From Sulfurimonas sp. (lineage in GTDB: Bacteria; Campylobacterota; Campylobacteria; Campylobacterales; Sulfurimonadaceae), in the NCBI GenBank assembly GCA_021157485.1, contig JAGGWO010000174.1:1-6077 (forward strand): a DNA stretch of 6,077 bases, read 5' to 3'. Shown here one piece after another: positions 5,284-6,077 of this stretch. The notes beneath the pieces are model-generated. The model had not been told where the DNA came from and did not search any database. It worked only from the letters and a program-made list of their open reading frames with translations. The position numbers were made by a program, and so were the translations under genes. Position 1 is the stretch's first letter, and the number at the start of each line of letters is the position of its first letter.

Positions 5284-6077
5284 TTATATAGTTATGTGTG
5301 TATGGCGTGAGCTATGACACTGAACATTTACTGAAACTGGTAAAGATGCGATATGACAAGGGTTTGATTCAATGTGAACAGCAAGAGCTGTTTTAGTTCC
5401 ACCCATACCCATAGCACCTATACCAAGGTTATTAATCTCAACCATCATTCTCTCTTCAAGCTCTTTCATCTCGGGGTCACTATTTACGCTACCAATATCA
5501 CGAAACAGAGCATGCTTGGAGCTGATACAAGCTTTCTCAAATGTACCACCAATACCAACGCCTACAGTAATAGGAGGACATGGATTTGGACCAGCATCAC
5601 TGATTACTTCTTTTACATATTCTACTATTCCATCTTTTCCGGCAGCCGGAGGAAATACTCTAGCGCGAGATACATTCTCAGAACCACCACCTTTTGCAGC
5701 GTATTCGATATCTATTTTATCTCCAGCAACTAAATCAAAATGAATGATAGCTGGAAGGTTGTACCCAACCGTATCTTTTAGGTTTGCACGGCTAAATGGC
5801 TCACAAGTACTAGCTCTAAGATATGCATCTGTATATCCCTGCTCTGTTCCTTTATTGATTGCATCTCTAAGAAGTCCACCTTTGATTTTTACATCTTCAC
5901 CAACATTTACAAAAAATACAGCAAGCCCAGTATCTTGACAAAGCGGGCGCTTTTCATCTTTTGCAATATCTGCATTTTCTAATATCTGTCTAATCACTTC
6001 TTTACTAACTGGTGATTTTTCAGTTTCCATAGCAGTTACTAAAGCATCATAAGCATCTTGTGGTAAATCAGTTCCAC
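5284..6077 (-). CDS. Fumarate hydratase class I, alpha subunit ([4Fe-4S]); 5' end outside window
   Basis: The frame is open to the window edge: the first ATG inside (6030) is internal, because 15 further residues (GTDLPQDAYDALVTA) upstream align with the family, so the true start lies beyond 6077. About 263 residues are visible of a usual total near 280. This is the N-terminal half of the class I (iron-sulfur, oxygen-sensitive) hydro-lyase. Counting from the internal Met, the three cluster ligands are Cys31 (LCQDTG), Cys151 (NPCPP) and Cys238 (VQCHSSRH), matching the positions of E. coli FumA Cys105, 224 and 318. Other family blocks are KGGGSEN (113-119) and VGVGIGGTFEKA (156-167). The protein ends NVQCHSSRHTHITI, where the single-chain enzymes continue into the beta domain. 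Beta follows after 12 nt. Tartrate dehydratase alpha (TtdA) is the alternative; the neighbouring sucCD and oor genes argue for fumarase. The promoter is not in the window. Confidence 0.94.
   Translation of the reverse strand, partial: GTDLPQDAYDALVTAMETEKSPVSKEVIRQILENADIAKDEKRPLCQDTGLAVFFVNVGEDVKIKGGLLRDAINKGTEQGYTDAYLRASTCEPFSRANLKDTVGYNLPAIIHFDLVAGDKIDIEYAAKGGGSENVSRARVFPPAAGKDGIVEYVKEVISDAGPNPCPPITVGVGIGGTFEKACISSKHALFRDIGSVNSDPEMKELEERMMVEINNLGIGAMGMGGTKTALAVHIESNPCHIASLPVSVNVQCHSSRHTHITI

Noticed and set aside
3077..5938. Several open frames of 64-124 codons on the plus strand (for example 3077-3277, 3507-3773, 3527-3901, 5374-5733, 5744-5938)
   Set aside because: They lie antisense inside sucD, sucC and fumarase alpha, which show full family motifs; their translations have no recognisable domain and they lack convincing ribosome binding sites.
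4714..6077. L(+)-tartrate dehydratase (ttdAB) instead of fumarase
   Set aside because: The two families share all visible motifs, but location beside sucCD and oorDABC fits a TCA-cycle fumarase and there is no tartrate gene nearby. It cannot be fully excluded by sequence alone.
1..6077. A mobile element, CRISPR array, defence system or other undescribed system
   Set aside because: No regularly spaced repeats, transposase or phage-like genes, terminal repeats or unknown ORFs; nearly every base belongs to recognised central-metabolism genes.

Overview
The window is one stretch of central carbon metabolism. All genes lie on the minus strand, so transcription runs from high to low coordinates. 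The order is: class I fumarate hydratase alpha subunit (5' end cut by the window edge at 6077), its beta subunit, succinyl-CoA synthetase beta (sucC) and alpha (sucD), then the four-subunit 2-oxoglutarate:ferredoxin oxidoreductase oorD-oorA-oorB-oorC. Only the first 15 codons of oorC lie inside the window. Together the genes interconvert malate/fumarate and succinate/succinyl-CoA/2-oxoglutarate; the fumarate reductase/succinate dehydrogenase step between the two halves is not encoded here.

The likely source is a Campylobacterota (Epsilonproteobacteria) bacterium, probably a Sulfurimonas/Sulfuricurvum/Sulfurovum-type chemolithoautotroph. The reasons are AT-rich DNA, the oorDABC subunit order characteristic of Campylobacter and Helicobacter, and sucCD directly upstream of oor as I recall it in Campylobacter jejuni (icd-mdh-sucCD-oorDABC). 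A two-subunit oxygen-sensitive fumarase upstream of sucC fits the reductive TCA (rTCA) clusters of autotrophic members. Assignment to phylum is fairly confident; genus is a guess from context. The enzymes are reversible in principle, so the sequence alone does not show whether the cycle runs reductively (CO2 fixation) or oxidatively.

Layout from right to left: 5284-6077 fumarase alpha; 4714-5271 fumarase beta (12-nt gap, Shine-Dalgarno touching the upstream stop); 4607-4713 a 107-nt spacer with a hairpin and a good -10 box; 3434-4606 sucC; 2549-3421 sucD (12-nt gap); 2395-2548 a 154-nt spacer with several inverted repeats; 2047-2394 oorD; 914-2047 oorA (1-nt overlap); 55-912 oorB (1-nt gap); 1-45 oorC start (9-nt gap). 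The two long spacers divide the cluster into three tightly packed units, one per enzyme: fumarase, succinyl-CoA synthetase and OGOR. The spacers may carry internal promoters or mRNA processing sites.

I see no mobile element, CRISPR array, tRNA/rRNA or broken gene, and no sign of a new system. The coding content is conserved core metabolism with the expected catalytic residues in place. The less explained material is the dyad-rich 154-nt spacer ahead of oorD.
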